Assembly (NCBI RefSeq): GCF_025802015.1
Contig: NZ_JAOYFC010000001.1
Location: 1,054,001-1,118,000, forward strand
Length of the DNA stretch: 64,000 nucleotides
DNA from: Falsihalocynthiibacter halioticoli
GTDB lineage: Bacteria > Pseudomonadota > Alphaproteobacteria > Rhodobacterales > Rhodobacteraceae
Direction of reading: 5' to 3'
Shown: positions 16,646 to 25,065 of the stretch, piece by piece
Numbering within the stretch: position 1 is the stretch's first letter
How the letters are laid out: each line of letters opens with the position of its first letter
Notes under the pieces: model-generated
What the model was told of the DNA's origin: nothing
The model's database searches: none
What the model saw: only the letters and a program-made list of their open reading frames with translations
Made by a program: the position numbers and the translations under genes

Positions 16646-16661
16646 CTTTACGCCCGTAAAG
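16646..16661. promoter_or_regulatory. LacI-type operator upstream of the regulator gene
   Basis: CTTTACGCCCGTAAAG has 7-bp inverted arms (CTTTACG / CGTAAAG) around CC and shares the TTTACG half-site with 15487-15500. It lies between the regulator start (16563) and the preceding gene, so autoregulation is likely. Confidence 0.7.
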
Positions 16662-16708
16662 ATTTTGCGTGATTTTGCTGACAAGTTTCGCTTGCTGAGC
16701 GCGTCTGA

Positions 16709-17434
16709 TTATTTTCGCGGCGCTTGGAGCCTGAGTTGGCCTTGTGTGATGACATGTTCCATTATTTCTTTGGCTTCTTGAGCCGCCCCGGTGGAGATCG
16801 CTTCGGCCACGCGTCTGTGGTTTTGGGCAATTTCTTCGCGGAGGCTTAGGAACGTTTCATCCTTCTCGATCATGAACAGCGAGTAGAGTGCGGTTTGCAC
16901 GATATCGCCCAGAGATTGCAAAAACCGGTTGCCGGAGAGGCCAAGCACGCGTTTGTGGAATTCACAGTCGGCAATTGCGAATTCGGCACGGGTTTCGGCA
17001 TTGGCGAGGGCATCGCAGAGTTCAAACAGTTTGTCACAGTCGATATTGTTCGCGCTTCGCGCGGCTTTTGCGGCGGCGGCGGGTTCAAAGAACAGGCGGA
17101 TTTCAAACAGCTCATCGTGGAATTGCACCGGATTCTTCAGAGCCGTGTGCCATCGCAGCACATCGTGATCGAACATATTCCATTCGCTCGGCGGGCGCAC
17201 ATGGGTGCCGACCTTGGCTTTGGATTGAATGAGACCTTTTGCAATGAGCGTTTTCTTGGCTTCGCGGATCACGGTGCGCGACACGTTGAACATCTCGCAC
17301 AGGTCCGGATCGAGCGGGATCATCGTTTTGGCCGGATACTCCCCAGCAATGATGGCCTTCCCGAGGGCATCCACAACGAAATCTGTGTGGTTTGAAGCGC
17401 GCGCATCACGTGCGCCAGGAGACACAACAGTCAC
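16709..17434 (-). CDS. FadR-subfamily GntR transcriptional regulator
   Basis: 241 residues from a GTG at 17434 that overlaps the stop of the preceding permease gene as GTGA, indicating translational coupling; the frame is open to 17551 but that would overlap the permease by 120 bases. The winged HTH is DPDLCEMFNVSRTVIREAKK at about 45-65. The C-terminal FCD domain has candidate metal ligands in IADCEFHKRVLGLSGNRFLQ and QNHRRVAEAI. As last gene of the ytfQRT-yjfF-like operon it probably senses a sugar acid or sugar product and controls that operon. Confidence 0.88.
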   Translation of the reverse strand: MTVVSPGARDARASNHTDFVVDALGKAIIAGEYPAKTMIPLDPDLCEMFNVSRTVIREAKKTLIAKGLIQSKAKVGTHVRPPSEWNMFDHDVLRWHTALKNPVQFHDELFEIRLFFEPAAAAKAARSANNIDCDKLFELCDALANAETRAEFAIADCEFHKRVLGLSGNRFLQSLGDIVQTALYSLFMIEKDETFLSLREEIAQNHRRVAEAISTGAAQEAKEIMEHVITQGQLRLQAPRK

Positions 17435-18423
17435 GAGGGCGTTGCCAAGCCAGTCGATTGTCTTTTGCCGGTTCTCGTTGCCCAAGTCAGCCCTTTCTGA
17501 AGCAGGATGAACGCGAAAAGTAGACCACCTATCACAATCTTTGTCCACCAACTCGACAGGGAGCCGTCAAACACAATGTAGGTCTGTATCAACCCCATTA
17601 TCAGGATGCCGAAGAAGGTACCAGCAACGAAACCGTAACCGCCGGTGAGGAGTGTTCCGCCGATAACAACTGCGGCGATTGCATCAAGTTCAACGCCAAC
17701 TGTTGCCAGTGAATATCCCGCCGAGGTGTAGAGCGAAAAGACAATACCTGATAACCCGGCAAGGCCACCGGAAATGGCGTAAATACGGATGGTTGTGGAT
17801 GCCAGCGGTACCCCCATGAGGCGGGCCGTGGCCGCGCCGCCGCCCATGGCAAAAACGTTTTGGCCGAACTTTGTGCGGTGCGCGACGATTGCACCGATGA
17901 TGAACGTCAGCAGCATCACTCCACCGATCAGGCGAAAACGTCCGCCGGAGGGGGCTTTCCAGTAAATATCCTGAAGCGTGCTGAAGAACTCATGGGTGAT
18001 CGGCACACTGTCAGTTGAGAGGACATAGGCCGCGCCGCGCGCCAGAAACATCCCCGCAAGTGTGACAATAAACGCGGGCATCTCGAGGTAGTGAATGACC
18101 GCACCCATCGCCGCGCCAAACGCAGTTGTGATCACCAAAACCAGCGCAAAAGCGGCGAGGGGGTGAATGTTTGTGTCCCTAAGGATCACGGCAAGGAATA
18201 CGCCGGTGAACGCAATAACCGAGCCGATCGACAGATCGATGCCTCCAGACAAGATCACGAAGGTCATGCCAACGGCCGCGATGCCGAGAAAGGCGTTGTC
18301 CGTTAGCAGGTTCGCGGCAACGCGGGTTGAGAAGATCGCCGGATATTGCCAAGCACAGAGCGCAAAGGCGATGACAAAGGTTCCAAGCGTAACCAGAAGC
18401 GGAAGATGCGTGGTGCGGATCAT
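17431..18423 (-). CDS. yjfF: Sugar ABC transporter permease (YjfF-like)
   Basis: 330 residues, highly hydrophobic, of the ribose/galactofuranose (CUT2) permease family. LSGGIDLSIGSVIAFTGVF and AAVVIGGTLLTGGYG are family motifs. It starts two bases after its partner permease gene ends, and its stop overlaps the regulator start. E. coli YjfF belongs to the galactofuranose importer; the substrate here is not certain. Confidence 0.92.
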   Translation of the reverse strand: MIRTTHLPLLVTLGTFVIAFALCAWQYPAIFSTRVAANLLTDNAFLGIAAVGMTFVILSGGIDLSIGSVIAFTGVFLAVILRDTNIHPLAAFALVLVITTAFGAAMGAVIHYLEMPAFIVTLAGMFLARGAAYVLSTDSVPITHEFFSTLQDIYWKAPSGGRFRLIGGVMLLTFIIGAIVAHRTKFGQNVFAMGGGAATARLMGVPLASTTIRIYAISGGLAGLSGIVFSLYTSAGYSLATVGVELDAIAAVVIGGTLLTGGYGFVAGTFFGILIMGLIQTYIVFDGSLSSWWTKIVIGGLLFAFILLQKGLTWATRTGKRQSTGLATPS

Positions 18424-18425
18424 GG

Positions 18426-19484
18426 TTATTTGTCCTTGTTTGGAACGAGGGGCGAGGCTGCCGGTCGCGTAGGAGAGGCGATGTTGCGTCCGCCAGAAGC
18501 CGCGCGGAACATATAGACAAGGTGTCCGATTTTCGGAGACTGGATCACAAGAATAGCAAGGATCAGAAGTGCCTTGATAACGAGGTTGAACTCCGGTGGC
18601 ATGCCAGACAGTAGAATGACGGAGTTGACCGACTGTATGATCAAAGCCCCTAGCAATGAGGCAACGATTGAGAACCGCCCGCCAAGCAATGAGTTTCCGC
18701 CGATCACAACTGCAAGAATTGCGTCAAGCTCAAGCCAGAGGCCGGCGTTGTTTGCATCGGCCCCTTTGATGTCTGCGGCAACGATAACGCCTGCCAATGC
18801 CGCGCAAAGCCCAGACATAACGTAAACACAGATCAGAATGACGCGGGAGTTGATGCCCGTTAGCCGCGAAGATGTTTCATTCACTCCGATAGCTTCGATC
18901 AGCAGGCCAAGCGCTGTGCGCCTGATGACGAATGTTGCAAGCGCGCCAAGAGCAACCCAAATCACAATGGGCGTCGGTATGCCGGCAACTGTCCCTGCAC
19001 CCAGGCGGACGAGGCCTTCATTGTTGAATGTAAGGATCGTGCCTTCGGTAATAAGCTGTGCAATGCCGCGGCCCGCGACCATCAAAACAAGCGTAGCAAC
19101 AATCGGCTGGATGCGAATGACCGCAACAAGAACCCCATTCCACAGCCCGCAAAGGCCGCCAACGGCGAGCGCGCCAAGCAGCGCGGTAAACCAGCCGTGC
19201 CCTTCAACCACAAGAGATGCCGCCGTTGCCCCCGCTATCGCCATCACAGCACCGACGGAAAGGTCGATCCCCTTCGTCGCGATAACCAGCGTCATGCCGA
19301 CACATAAGAGAGCGGTTGGCGCTCCGCGGTTGAGTACGTCAATCAAGCTGCCGAAGAGGCGCCCGTTCTTGAACTCGATCCGAAAGAAATCGGGAAATAC
19401 AATAAAGTTAAGGAGAAGCACCACGCCCAGAATAACAAGCTGGGGCAGAATGCGCTTGAGAACAGAGCTGTTAGGTCCGGGCAT
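18426..19484 (-). CDS. ytfT: Sugar ABC transporter permease (YtfT-like)
   Basis: 352 residues, CUT2 permease. TKGIDLSVGAVMAIAGATAA and LAVVIGGNSLLGGRFS are family motifs. The ATG at 19484 (MPGPNSSV) overlaps the end of the ATPase gene by 14 bases; the longer open frame to 19550 would overlap by 80 bases. It forms a membrane heterodimer with the YjfF-like permease. Confidence 0.9.
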   Translation of the reverse strand: MPGPNSSVLKRILPQLVILGVVLLLNFIVFPDFFRIEFKNGRLFGSLIDVLNRGAPTALLCVGMTLVIATKGIDLSVGAVMAIAGATAASLVVEGHGWFTALLGALAVGGLCGLWNGVLVAVIRIQPIVATLVLMVAGRGIAQLITEGTILTFNNEGLVRLGAGTVAGIPTPIVIWVALGALATFVIRRTALGLLIEAIGVNETSSRLTGINSRVILICVYVMSGLCAALAGVIVAADIKGADANNAGLWLELDAILAVVIGGNSLLGGRFSIVASLLGALIIQSVNSVILLSGMPPEFNLVIKALLILAILVIQSPKIGHLVYMFRAASGGRNIASPTRPAASPLVPNKDK

Positions 19485-20997
19485 TTGAAGGTCTTTCGAG
19501 TGTTTCGTCGGTAATTGCATGCACGATATTCGCGGTTGTGATGTCATCACCGGTCAGTTCGCAGGCTTGCTCGCGATCTTTCAGCACAATGACGCGTGTC
19601 GAGTAGGCGACAAGCTCCTCCATTTCAGAGGAGGCAACCAAGAGCGCCATGCCCTTGTCGCGCAGGTCTTCGATAAGCGAGATAATCTCGGAGTGCGCGC
19701 CCACATCAATGCCGCGCGTCGGCTCATCAAGGATCAAGAAGTCTGGATCCGTCGCCAGCCAGCGCGCCAGAAGCGCTTTTTGCTGATTGCCGCCCGAAAG
19801 CAGACGGATCGGCATATCAAGCGAAGCGAGGCGAATATCCAATGCCTCGACATAATGCTCTGCGATCTCATTGATCTTTGAGCGAGACAGCGGGCGGCTC
19901 CAGCCCTGTCGGGCTTGAAGGGCGAGGATAATATTGTCACGGACCGATAGCTCCCCGACGATCCCTTCGGTTTTTCGATCCTCGGGGCAGAGCGCAAACC
20001 CGTGAGAGATTGCATCACGCGGGTTACTTAGGCGGATTTTCTTGCCCTTAACTTTTACGTCGCCGTGGTCTGACTGAACCGCGCCAAAGAGGAGATTGGC
20101 GGTTTCGGTCCGGCCAGATCCAAGGAGCCCCGCAAGGCCCACGACTTCGCTCTTGTGAATATCAAGCGAGAACGGCTCAATCATCCCGCGCTTACTGAGG
20201 GTATCAGCGCTCACGAGAAGCTCTCCGGCGGTGCCGCCGCTTCGCACGTGAATTCGCTCTTCCAATTGGCGCCCAAGCATCAATGTCACGATGTCTTTTT
20301 GTGTGACTTCGGCCAAGCGGCGCATTCCGACGTTCTGGCCGTTGCGCAAGACGGTTGCCCGATCAGAGATTTCAAACACCTGATCAAGGAAATGGGTAAT
20401 GAAAATAATGGCCAACCCGCGATCACGGAGCTTGCGGATAACCGAAAACAGGAGTTGAACCTCTTCTCGATCAAGCGAGGCGGTGGGCTCATCAAGGATC
20501 AGGACCTTGCCCGACATTTCGGCAGCGCGCGCGATGGCCACGACCTGTCGCACGGCAACAGAATAGGATGTCAGCGGTTCGGCGGGGTCAATGTCGAGCC
20601 CGAACTCGGCCAGTGTCTTGCGGGCAAGGTTTACCATTTTCTTGCGCGAGAGCATGCCAAAGCGGGTCGGTTGTCGCCCCAAAAACAGGTTTTCCGCAAC
20701 CGTTAGGTTCGGCAGCAGATTTACTTCTTGATAGACCGTGCCAATCCCAAGAGACAGGCTTTCGGCCGTAGAAGCAGGCGAAACGGGTTCGCCTTCGAGT
20801 GTGATTGTGCCCTCATCGCGCCGATAAGCGCCGGTCAGGCATTTGATAAGTGTTGATTTCCCCGCGCCGTTCTCGCCAAGCAGGGCGTGAACTTCTCCGC
20901 CAAACAGGTCGATATCGACATCGTCCAACGCGATCGTGCCCGGAAAGTATTTCGTGACGCCACGGGCTTGCAACATTGGGGTCGGCTGGTCTGGCAT
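19471..20997 (-). CDS. ytfR: Sugar ABC transporter double ATPase (YtfR-like)
   Basis: 508 residues with two ABC domains, as in RbsA/MglA/YtfR. The first domain has Walker A GENGAGKST and Walker B VLILDEPTASLD; the second has the signature LSGGNQQKALLARWLA and LILDEPTRGIDVG, with a degenerate Walker A (GLLGSGRTET), which is normal for this family. It couples ATP hydrolysis to uptake through the two permeases. It follows the binding-protein gene after a 98-base gap. Confidence 0.93.
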   Translation of the reverse strand: MPDQPTPMLQARGVTKYFPGTIALDDVDIDLFGGEVHALLGENGAGKSTLIKCLTGAYRRDEGTITLEGEPVSPASTAESLSLGIGTVYQEVNLLPNLTVAENLFLGRQPTRFGMLSRKKMVNLARKTLAEFGLDIDPAEPLTSYSVAVRQVVAIARAAEMSGKVLILDEPTASLDREEVQLLFSVIRKLRDRGLAIIFITHFLDQVFEISDRATVLRNGQNVGMRRLAEVTQKDIVTLMLGRQLEERIHVRSGGTAGELLVSADTLSKRGMIEPFSLDIHKSEVVGLAGLLGSGRTETANLLFGAVQSDHGDVKVKGKKIRLSNPRDAISHGFALCPEDRKTEGIVGELSVRDNIILALQARQGWSRPLSRSKINEIAEHYVEALDIRLASLDMPIRLLSGGNQQKALLARWLATDPDFLILDEPTRGIDVGAHSEIISLIEDLRDKGMALLVASSEMEELVAYSTRVIVLKDREQACELTGDDITTANIVHAITDETLERPSNART

Positions 20998-21095
20998 GGA
21001 GCTATCTCGTTTGTTTGGCTATAGGGTGTGCCCCCACATCATGAGACACGGGGGCACTTAATCAAGAACAGAGAGAGTGTCTTGATTAGGAAACT

Positions 21096-22049
21096 TTAGT
21101 AACCAAGCTGTTTTTTCTCTTCGTAGATGGCGTTATTGTCGTCCGAAGCGGTGAACAGACGGGATTCTGTCTGGATCCATTTCGGCGGCATTGTGCCATC
21201 TGCGAGGTACTTTTCGAGCGCATCATACGCAGGGCCAGCCATATTAGGCGTCAGCTCAATCGTTGCGTTCATTTCGCCATTGGCAATGGCAAGGTGCGCA
21301 TCCGGCACAGCGTCAATCGCGACAACGAGGATGTCTTCGCCCGGTTTCAGGCCAGCTTCCTTGATCGCTTGGATCGCACCAACGGCCATGTCGTCGTTGT
21401 GAGCATAAAGCGCACAGATGTTTTCGCCGCCCTCAGCCTTGAGGAAGCTTTCCATCACAACTTTACCTTGGCTTCGTGTGAAATCGCCCGTTTGCGAACG
21501 CACGATTTTTAGGTTGTCGCTGCCTGCAATGCCCTGTTCAAAACCATTCTTACGGTCAATCGCGGGCGAGGAGCCTGTCGTGCCCTGAAGCTCAACGATG
21601 TTACACTCCGCGCCGCCAACTGCTTCGGCCAGCCACTCACCGGCAACTTTCCCTTCATAGACGGTGTCGGATGTGACCGAGGTCAGATAGAGATCGTCTG
21701 ATGCGTCAACCTTACGGTCAAGCAGCAGTACAGGAATGTCGGCGTCTTTTGCTTCTTCGAGCACTTCATCCCAACCTGTTGCAACAACAGGTGCGATAAA
21801 GATGCCGTCAACGCCCTGTGCGATGAATGAGCGGATCGCTTTGATCTGGTTCTCTTGCTTCTGCTGAGCATCAGCAAACTTGAGCGTGATGCCGCGTTTC
21901 TCGGCCTCCAGTTTTGCAACCGATGTTTCCGCAGCGCGCCAACCGGATTCAGACCCGATCTGCGAGAAACCCACAGTCAAATCCGCCGCAAAAACCGCCG
22001 CTGGCATCAGAGCAACAGCGCTCGCCAATAGTAAAGTTCTTCGTTTCAT
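21096..22049 (-). CDS. ytfQ: Sugar ABC transporter substrate-binding protein (YtfQ-like)
   Basis: 317 residues. Signal peptide MKRRTLLLASAVALMPAAVFA; the mature protein begins ADLTVGFSQIGSESGWRAAE, diagnostic of YtfQ-type galactofuranose-binding proteins, and contains GVDGIFIAPVVATGWDEVL and ALYAHNDDMAVGAIQAIKE. The ATG at 22049 has GGGAGGA upstream; an earlier in-frame ATG at 22073 is less likely. First gene of the operon, expressed from the promoter near 22088-22116. Confidence 0.92.
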   Translation of the reverse strand: MKRRTLLLASAVALMPAAVFAADLTVGFSQIGSESGWRAAETSVAKLEAEKRGITLKFADAQQKQENQIKAIRSFIAQGVDGIFIAPVVATGWDEVLEEAKDADIPVLLLDRKVDASDDLYLTSVTSDTVYEGKVAGEWLAEAVGGAECNIVELQGTTGSSPAIDRKNGFEQGIAGSDNLKIVRSQTGDFTRSQGKVVMESFLKAEGGENICALYAHNDDMAVGAIQAIKEAGLKPGEDILVVAIDAVPDAHLAIANGEMNATIELTPNMAGPAYDALEKYLADGTMPPKWIQTESRLFTASDDNNAIYEEKKQLGY

Positions 22050-22087
22050 TTCGTCCTCCCTAGTGAATAACAATCTATTCGGGAATC

Positions 22088-22116
22088 ATTAAGTAATACT
22101 TTAACACTTATGTCAA
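22088..22116 (-). promoter_or_regulatory. Promoter and candidate FadR-type operator of the ytfQ-like operon
   Basis: Read on the minus strand, TTGACA (22116-22111) is a consensus -35 element, with CTTAAT or TTAATG about 17-18 bases further as a weak -10. Between them lies the perfect palindrome AAGTATTACTT (22101-22091). A repressor bound there would block polymerase; the FadR-type regulator encoded in the operon is the obvious candidate. Confidence 0.5.
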
Positions 22117-22415
22117 ATTTTTTTCGGAAACGGACGTGCTGTTTGATATATTATATTGATTTTTAACGTAAATATCCGACTTCGCGGTTGGCTTCGCAAT
22201 CAAGAGCAGTGCCCTGCAGCTGTCACTTGCGCGCGGAATTCCAGATATTTTCTACTTAAGGAGAACAGGGTGGACCGTCCTCGGATACGAGGACGAGGCG
22301 GGAGATGTCGTCGCTAAGGCTTGCTCCGAGCTGTCAGTTGCTCGGAGTCGCGGGGCGCTCAGAATGTCGGTGATGTGGGGTGGTCTGTGCAGAGGTATTT
22401 TGGACCGTTAGAACC
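22117..22415. other. Intergenic region, possible gene remnant
   Basis: The part next to 22117-22170 is AT-rich promoter sequence. On the plus strand one frame is open from about 22170 to 22410 and reads like protein (LARGIPDIFYLRRTGWTVLG), but has no usable start codon, ribosome site or recognisable family. It may be a decayed gene or chance; no function is proposed. Confidence 0.3.
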
Positions 22416-22772
22416 TCAAACGCTTTCGGCCGGATCTTCTTCCGCACAGAACCTGAGATAGAGGATTTCAATTACGCTCAAGACTGTCGGGTCGGAGATT
22501 GAATAGAAGATTTGACGCCCTTCGCGGCGCGCCTGCACGATGCCTTCGTCCTTGAGTTTACCAAGATGTTGCGAAATCGCCGATTGGCTTGCGCCGACCT
22601 TCTGCTCAATCGCGGCAACAGATTGCTCTCCCTCCAAGAGGCCGCAGAGGACTTTGAGCCGATCCCGATGCGCAATAGATTTCAGAAACTTCGCGGCCTG
22701 GTCAGGCGCGTCTGATCCACCATCGGTGAAGGTCGAAAGGGCGTTCGTATCTATTTCGAGCTGTATGGACAT
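22416..22772 (-). CDS. ArsR-family sulfide/persulfide-responsive repressor (SqrR/BigR-like)
   Basis: 118 residues from the ATG at 22772. A winged HTH (about 50-95) contains QKVGASQSAISQHLGKLKDE. Cys43 (LKVLCGLLEGE) and Cys109 (LRFCAEE) match the pair of cysteines that form a disulfide or polysulfide bridge in SqrR and BigR, where oxidation by persulfide releases DNA. No metal-site CxC motif is present. It diverges from the persulfide dioxygenase operon and the shared 138-base region has AT-rich inverted repeats. Repression of that operon and itself is inferred from family behaviour. Confidence 0.88.
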   Translation of the reverse strand: MSIQLEIDTNALSTFTDGGSDAPDQAAKFLKSIAHRDRLKVLCGLLEGEQSVAAIEQKVGASQSAISQHLGKLKDEGIVQARREGRQIFYSISDPTVLSVIEILYLRFCAEEDPAESV

Positions 22773-22815
22773 ATCGCAATTTCCGTTTCGCTTTGGGTTT
22801 CTACATAAGGCAAAA

Positions 22816-22884
22816 CCTGAAATATTCAACTTCTTTAATATTTTTCAGGTCCGGGCGTTGACATATTATAAATCCCTAATATAT
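22816..22884. promoter_or_regulatory. Divergent control region with AT-rich inverted repeats
   Basis: CCTGAAATATT (22816-22826) is mirrored imperfectly by AATATTTTTCAGG (22837-22849). A second repeat, ATATTA (22863-22868) with TAATAT (22877-22882), overlaps a TTGACA at 22858-22863. These are good candidates for the two binding sites of the SqrR/BigR-like repressor, one per divergent promoter. Confidence 0.6.
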
Positions 22885-22910
22885 CGGATGCAGATCGATT
22901 GGAGATAGAC

Positions 22911-23774
22911 ATGAAACCAGACGTAAAACCTTTTTTCGACGAAACGACCTTCACTGCGTCTTTCGTCGTTATTGATCCAGCAACCCAACATTGTGCGATT
23001 GTCGATTCCGTTTTGGACTTCGACTATTCATCTGGACGCACCGATTTTCGCTCTGCGGATGAGATTATCGAGTTCGTTCAGGAAAATGGCCTGACCGTTG
23101 ACTGGATCCTTGAAACACACGTGCACGCGGATCACCTTAGCGCCGCGCCATATCTTCAGGAAAAACTGGGCGGTAAAATCGGCATTGGGGAAAAAATCAC
23201 CGTTGTTCAAGATACCTTCGGTAAGGTCTTTAACGCGGGTACCGAGTTCCAGCGTGACGGCAGCCAGTTCGACAAGCTTTTCGAAGAGGGCGATACATTT
23301 ACAGTTGGAACTATCGAAGCCTCTGTCTTGCACACGCCCGGTCATACACCGGCTTGCCTAACTTACGTAGTTGGCGATGCGGCTTTCGTTGGGGATACGC
23401 TCTTCATGCCTGATTTCGGTACGGCGCGCGCCGATTTTCCTGGCGGATCTGCTGAGGCGCTCTACGCGTCGATTCAGAAACTCTTTACGCTTCCCGATGA
23501 GACACGAGTCTTTGTCGGGCATGACTACAAAGCACCGGGGCGCGATGAATATGCATGGGAAACCACCATCGGCGCGCAAAAAGAGCTTAACAAGCATGTG
23601 GGGCAGGGGCGCGGTGCAGAGGAGTTCGTCGCCATGCGCAACACCCGCGACGCAGAGCTTGCCATGCCCAAGCTGATCATCCCATCGCTTCAGGTGAATA
23701 TGAGGGCCGGTCAGATGCCGCCCGCCGAAGACGACGGCACCGTCTATTTCAAAGTTCCAGTAAACAGGCTCTGA
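22911..23774 (+). CDS. Persulfide dioxygenase-like MBL protein (Blh catalytic domain)
   Basis: 287 residues. Metallo-beta-lactamase fold with LETHVHADHLSAAPYLQ (iron ligands His and Asp), HTPGHTP, FVGDTLFMPDFGTARADFPG and VFVGHDYKAPGR. These fit ETHE1/SdoA/Blh persulfide dioxygenases, mononuclear iron enzymes that oxidise glutathione persulfide to sulfite. The ATG at 22911 with GGAG upstream is chosen over a TTG at 22899. It heads an operon with YeeE/YedE, DUF442 and SulP genes. A close paralogue is encoded at 52449-53315. Confidence 0.9.
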   Translation: MKPDVKPFFDETTFTASFVVIDPATQHCAIVDSVLDFDYSSGRTDFRSADEIIEFVQENGLTVDWILETHVHADHLSAAPYLQEKLGGKIGIGEKITVVQDTFGKVFNAGTEFQRDGSQFDKLFEEGDTFTVGTIEASVLHTPGHTPACLTYVVGDAAFVGDTLFMPDFGTARADFPGGSAEALYASIQKLFTLPDETRVFVGHDYKAPGRDEYAWETTIGAQKELNKHVGQGRGAEEFVAMRNTRDAELAMPKLIIPSLQVNMRAGQMPPAEDDGTVYFKVPVNRL

Positions 23775-23778
23775 ACCC

Positions 23779-24210
23779 ATGATTGAACAAAGTTATATTT
23801 ACGGACTCGTTGGCGGGTTGGTCATTGGCTTGGCCGGTGCGATCTACCTGCTTGGAAACGGACGGATTATGGGCGCGAGCGGTATCATTGGCGGTCTCGT
23901 CGATGGCTCGGGCTTGAGCGAATGGCGTGATCGAGCGTTGTTTGTCTTCGGCTTGATTGCGGCCCCTTGGATCGCGGTAAAGGTGATGAACCTTGATGCA
24001 CAAACCAACATTACCTCTGATCCGGTCATCCTTATCGCTGCGGGTTTACTTGTTGGGTTTGGTGCGCGCTTGGCAAATGGCTGCACCAGCGGCCATGGGG
24101 TATGCGGTATATCACGGTTGTCTTTGCGTGGCATCGCGGCGACGGGCTTCTACCTCTTTGCCGGTGGTGTGAGCGTCCTTCTCTTTAAACATCTATTGGG
24201 AGTGATCTGA
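23779..24210 (+). CDS. YeeE/YedE-family membrane protein (first half)
   Basis: 143 residues with four predicted membrane segments. GNGRIMGASGIIGGL and GFGARLANGCTSGHGVCG are the two conserved YeeE/YedE motifs; the cysteines in NGCTSGHGVCG are those proposed to handle thiosulfate or sulfane sulfur in YeeE. It begins 5 bases after the dioxygenase gene and its stop overlaps the next start by one base. It likely pairs with the next gene product to form a full transporter for reduced sulfur compounds. Confidence 0.88.
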   Translation: MIEQSYIYGLVGGLVIGLAGAIYLLGNGRIMGASGIIGGLVDGSGLSEWRDRALFVFGLIAAPWIAVKVMNLDAQTNITSDPVILIAAGLLVGFGARLANGCTSGHGVCGISRLSLRGIAATGFYLFAGGVSVLLFKHLLGVI

Positions 24211-24635
24211 TGCGTGGACTGTTTTCATTAACCAGCGGCGCCCTGTTCGGTTTGGGGCTTCTGATCTCGGGTATGGTTGATACCAGCCGTGTACAGGGGT
24301 GGCTCGATATCTTTGGAGACTGGGATCCGACGCTTGCCTTTGTGCTTGGTGGTGCCATCCTTCCAATGGCGGTTGCGTGGCGTATTGCTGAAAAACGCAA
24401 AGCTCCAATCGCTGGGGCTACTTTTCCGGCGCGTCCAAATCAGAAGATTACAAAAGACCTTGCTATTGGTTCGATGATCTTCGGTGCAGGGTGGGGGCTG
24501 GCTGGTCTATGTCCTGGTCCTTCGTTTGCGGCGCTGTCGTTCGGTGGTTGGGAAGGGCTGCTCTTTGTTGGGGCGATGATCTTTGGAATGATACTTGCCG
24601 TTCCTGCCAAACGTATTCGGTTTGCAACATCATGA
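24210..24635 (+). CDS. YeeE/YedE-family membrane protein (second half, DUF6691-like)
   Basis: 141 residues, four predicted membrane segments. It carries GALFGLGLLISGMVDTSRVQ near the start and GAGWGLAGLCPGPSFAALS with one conserved cysteine, the complementary YeeE/YedE half. Starts on the TGATG overlap with the preceding gene, so equal translation of both halves is expected. Confidence 0.88.
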   Translation: MRGLFSLTSGALFGLGLLISGMVDTSRVQGWLDIFGDWDPTLAFVLGGAILPMAVAWRIAEKRKAPIAGATFPARPNQKITKDLAIGSMIFGAGWGLAGLCPGPSFAALSFGGWEGLLFVGAMIFGMILAVPAKRIRFATS

Positions 24636-24643
24636 GGTGCGAA

Positions 24644-24994
24644 ATGGAAATGACTCAACTTGCACCGAATGTTTTTGTCGGCGCGCAGATATCTGAAGGG
24701 GATCTACAACGCCTTGCCTCGCTCGGGTTCACTGACGTGATCTGTAACAGGCCGGATGCAGAACTCCCCGTGGGCCCAACTTCACAAGGCTTGCAAGCTG
24801 CCGCCGCGACATTGGGCATTGCTTTCCACTATCTGCCCATTACACCCGGAGAGGCGTTTACGGCTCAAGCTGATAGCCTCCATCGCCTAGCTGCGCAGCC
24901 TGATGTTAAGGTGTTCGCCTATTGTCGCTCCGGCGCGCGATCCGCAAACGCATGGTCTTTGGCCCAGAGCAAACAGTCGGCTGCACAGGCCTAG
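24644..24994 (+). CDS. DUF442 sulfurtransferase/phosphatase-like protein (Blh N-terminal domain type)
   Basis: 116 residues from the ATG at 24644 (GAGG at 24634-24637). The fold is phosphatase-like: NVFVGAQISEGDLQRLASLG, a middle NRPDAE, and a P-loop AYCRSGARSANAW whose cysteine would be the nucleophile. In Agrobacterium/Xylella Blh this domain is fused to the dioxygenase; here it is a separate gene three positions downstream. It is thought to transfer or oxidise sulfane sulfur (TIGR01244 family). Frame choice is supported by the motifs; longer upstream extension overlaps the preceding gene. Confidence 0.85.
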   Translation: MEMTQLAPNVFVGAQISEGDLQRLASLGFTDVICNRPDAELPVGPTSQGLQAAAATLGIAFHYLPITPGEAFTAQADSLHRLAAQPDVKVFAYCRSGARSANAWSLAQSKQSAAQA

Positions 24995-25065
24995 ACGTAA
25001 ACAAAACAGGCGGCGCAAGTTGCGCCGTCATTGTGAAACCGAATTTACGATATTTGAGGTCTTCG

